32,650 nucleotides of DNA from JACCTI01 sp051005695 (lineage in GTDB: Bacteria; Verrucomicrobiota; Verrucomicrobiia; Chthoniobacterales; UBA10450), in NCBI GenBank assembly GCA_051005695.1, contig JBPCJC010000097.1:1-32650 (forward strand). Reading direction: 5' to 3'. Positions 31,941 through 32,650 of this stretch are shown here, in pieces (positions within the stretch are counted from its first letter, which is position 1; each line of letters starts with the position of its first letter). The notes below the pieces were generated by a model. The model did not search any database. It was not told where the DNA came from and worked only from the letters and a program-made list of their open reading frames with translations. Made by a program: the position numbers and the translations under genes.

Positions 31941-32238
31941 GCTCGATCAACTCCTGCGCGCGGCCGCGGCTGCGCCCGCAGCCGAGCCACTTTCGGCGCC
32001 GTTTGGTTTTGCCACGCGCGTGGTCGCGCAGTGGCGCGCGGGCGGTCCGGACAATGGCACTGGGTTGCGCGCGTTCACGCGGTTGTGCCAGCGGGTGGCC
32101 GTGGCCGCGACTCTCGTTTTCGTCTGCGCGAGTGCCGGCGCGTATTGGCAATTCTCGCAAAACGACGAGCTCACGGAGCCGACCGCGAACGCCTATGCGA
32201 TCGCCGACAGCGCGATCGAAGCGGGCACCTTGCCATGA
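31921..32238 (+). CDS. Small single-pass membrane protein, probable anti-sigma factor
   Basis: The family is not recognised by motif. The protein has 105 residues: an N-terminal, probably cytoplasmic part of about 58 residues (MESVDVKLDQLLRAAAAAP...FATRVVAQWRA), one membrane helix at about 60-80 (VAVAATLVFVCASAGAYW), and a short periplasmic tail. Its gene overlaps the sigma gene by 20 bases and the next gene by four, placing it where membrane anti-sigma factors are encoded. No zinc-binding HxxxCxxC (ZAS) motif is present. The anti-sigma role is inferred from position and topology only. Confidence 0.72.
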   Translation: MESVDVKLDQLLRAAAAAPAAEPLSAPFGFATRVVAQWRAGGPDNGTGLRAFTRLCQRVAVAATLVFVCASAGAYWQFSQNDELTEPTANAYAIADSAIEAGTLP

Positions 32239-32633
32239 TCGCCGGCTGGAAATGGAAACTGGCCCTGGCCCTCGCGGTGGTCTTCCTGGCGGGCGTCGCG
32301 GTCGGACTTTTTGCGGGCGCGCGCCATGCGCATTTCGTTTTCATCGGACGCCACGGACACAACTCGGAACGGATGCGCGATCATCTCGCGCGGCAGTTGC
32401 GTTTAACGCCGAAGCAGTCGGACCAAATCGCGCCGATCGTCGATGGGATGGCAACGCAACTGGACGTGATTCGCACGGAAACGAAGCACCGGGTGGCCAC
32501 GACTTTCGAGCGCGCGCACCAGCAGAGGATGCCGTGGCTGACTCCGGAACAGCGCGAACGCCCGGAAGAATTGAAGCGAGAGCACCGGCGCATGCTCCGC
32601 GGCAACGGACCTCCACCGGACGAAGAGCCCTAA
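32235..32633 (+). CDS. Membrane-anchored Spy/CpxP-like heavy-metal-resistance-type protein
   Basis: The ATG at 32235 overlaps the preceding TGA and gives 132 residues. A membrane helix (WKLALALAVVFLAGVAVGLFAG) is followed by a short His-containing stretch (ARHAHFVFIGRHGHN). A helical periplasmic part has two LTXXQ-like motifs, QLRLTPKQSDQIAPI and MPWLTPEQRERPEEL. It resembles the metal-resistance/CpxP-like sensors (PF13801-type) that sit beside ECF sigma/anti-sigma pairs, as in cnr-type systems. It could sense metal or misfolded protein and control the anti-sigma factor. The TAA stop is inside the last CCTAACGA motif (32629-32636). Confidence 0.8.
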   Translation: MIAGWKWKLALALAVVFLAGVAVGLFAGARHAHFVFIGRHGHNSERMRDHLARQLRLTPKQSDQIAPIVDGMATQLDVIRTETKHRVATTFERAHQQRMPWLTPEQRERPEELKREHRRMLRGNGPPPDEEP

Positions 32634-32650
32634 CGAGTGCTGTGTACGTG

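Larger units (their letters stand above)
1362..32636. repeat. Dispersed octamer CCTAACGA (consensus GCCTAACGAG), 32 exact copies
   Basis: First base of each copy, plus strand: 2080, 3809, 6142, 6838, 8003, 9689, 10288, 13058, 15364, 15816, 18211, 18321, 20684, 20974, 22692, 25537, 25778, 28141, 28417, 31701, 32629. Minus strand (TCGTTAGG): 1362, 3190, 9326, 13223, 13315, 16155, 19191, 21845, 22322, 27457, 28389. G precedes the octamer in 27 of 32. About one copy would be expected from base composition over both strands. Near-copies are frequent: TCTAACGA at 20130, 26953, 31204 and, on the minus strand, 23508 and 29912; CCTAACAA at about 2905, 14188 and 14406. Copies occur in all reading frames and between genes. 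This is hand-counted and could miss a copy. Confidence 0.93.

Noticed and set aside
1..32650. CRISPR array
   Set aside because: The dispersed octamer is irregularly spaced and lies in genes; no regularly spaced repeats of 20 or more bases were seen.

Overview
The window is GC-rich chromosomal DNA of a Gram-negative soil-type bacterium. It has gatC/gatA, hisC-mnmE-pyrD, hrpB, pdxH, a type IV pilus retraction ATPase, a bactofilin, two cardiolipin synthase-type proteins, lipoprotein and Spy-type periplasmic genes, and a Yellow/MRJP-type protein. My best guess for the lineage is Verrucomicrobiota (Chthoniobacterales/Spartobacteria-like). This rests on gene content and base composition and is only moderately secure.

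Layout, left to right. 1-721: truncated tyrosine recombinase (minus strand, runs off the left edge), then tRNA-Thr(CGT). 1194-6393: a GT2 glycosyltransferase converges on, and overlaps, a tightly packed minus-strand operon (two small coiled-coil membrane proteins, gatC, gatA, GT87 membrane glycosyltransferase), with a divergent bactofilin. 6932-10926: secreted MetX-like hydrolase, CHAP-like protein, thioesterase-greB pair, DUF1353 lipoprotein, DUF883 membrane protein. 10984-12854: pilT-like ATPase followed by an unusual HisKA-REC protein. 13068-18168: hrpB, macrodomain, pdxH and cardiolipin synthase. 18212-23313: cysteine desulfurase and LABN-domain protein on the minus strand, then the overlapping hisC-mnmE-pyrD operon on the plus strand. 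23349-28424: a hairpin-type intergenic repeat, M29-like peptidase, GCS2-type ligase, Yellow/MRJP protein, DoxX, FecR-domain protein. 28532-30541: clsB-ybhP-like pair. 30551-32636: a stress module with a divergent Spy-like gene and an ECF sigma / membrane protein / Spy-like operon.

Two signals go beyond ordinary annotation. First, the non-palindromic octamer CCTAACGA occurs 32 times exactly (21 on +, 11 on -), where composition predicts about one. It is embedded in every reading frame, often supplies stop codons, and forms one perfect inverted pair just after a gene. This is how a DNA uptake sequence (DUS/USS) behaves; no such element is known to me for this lineage. A Chi-like or segregation motif is the main alternative. 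Second, the ECF sigma operon and the divergent spy-like gene carry the same promoter-like box, TGTAACC-N16-GGTCAT, and a third near-identical copy lies between them. This defines a probable autoregulated sigma regulon that can be read directly from the sequence.
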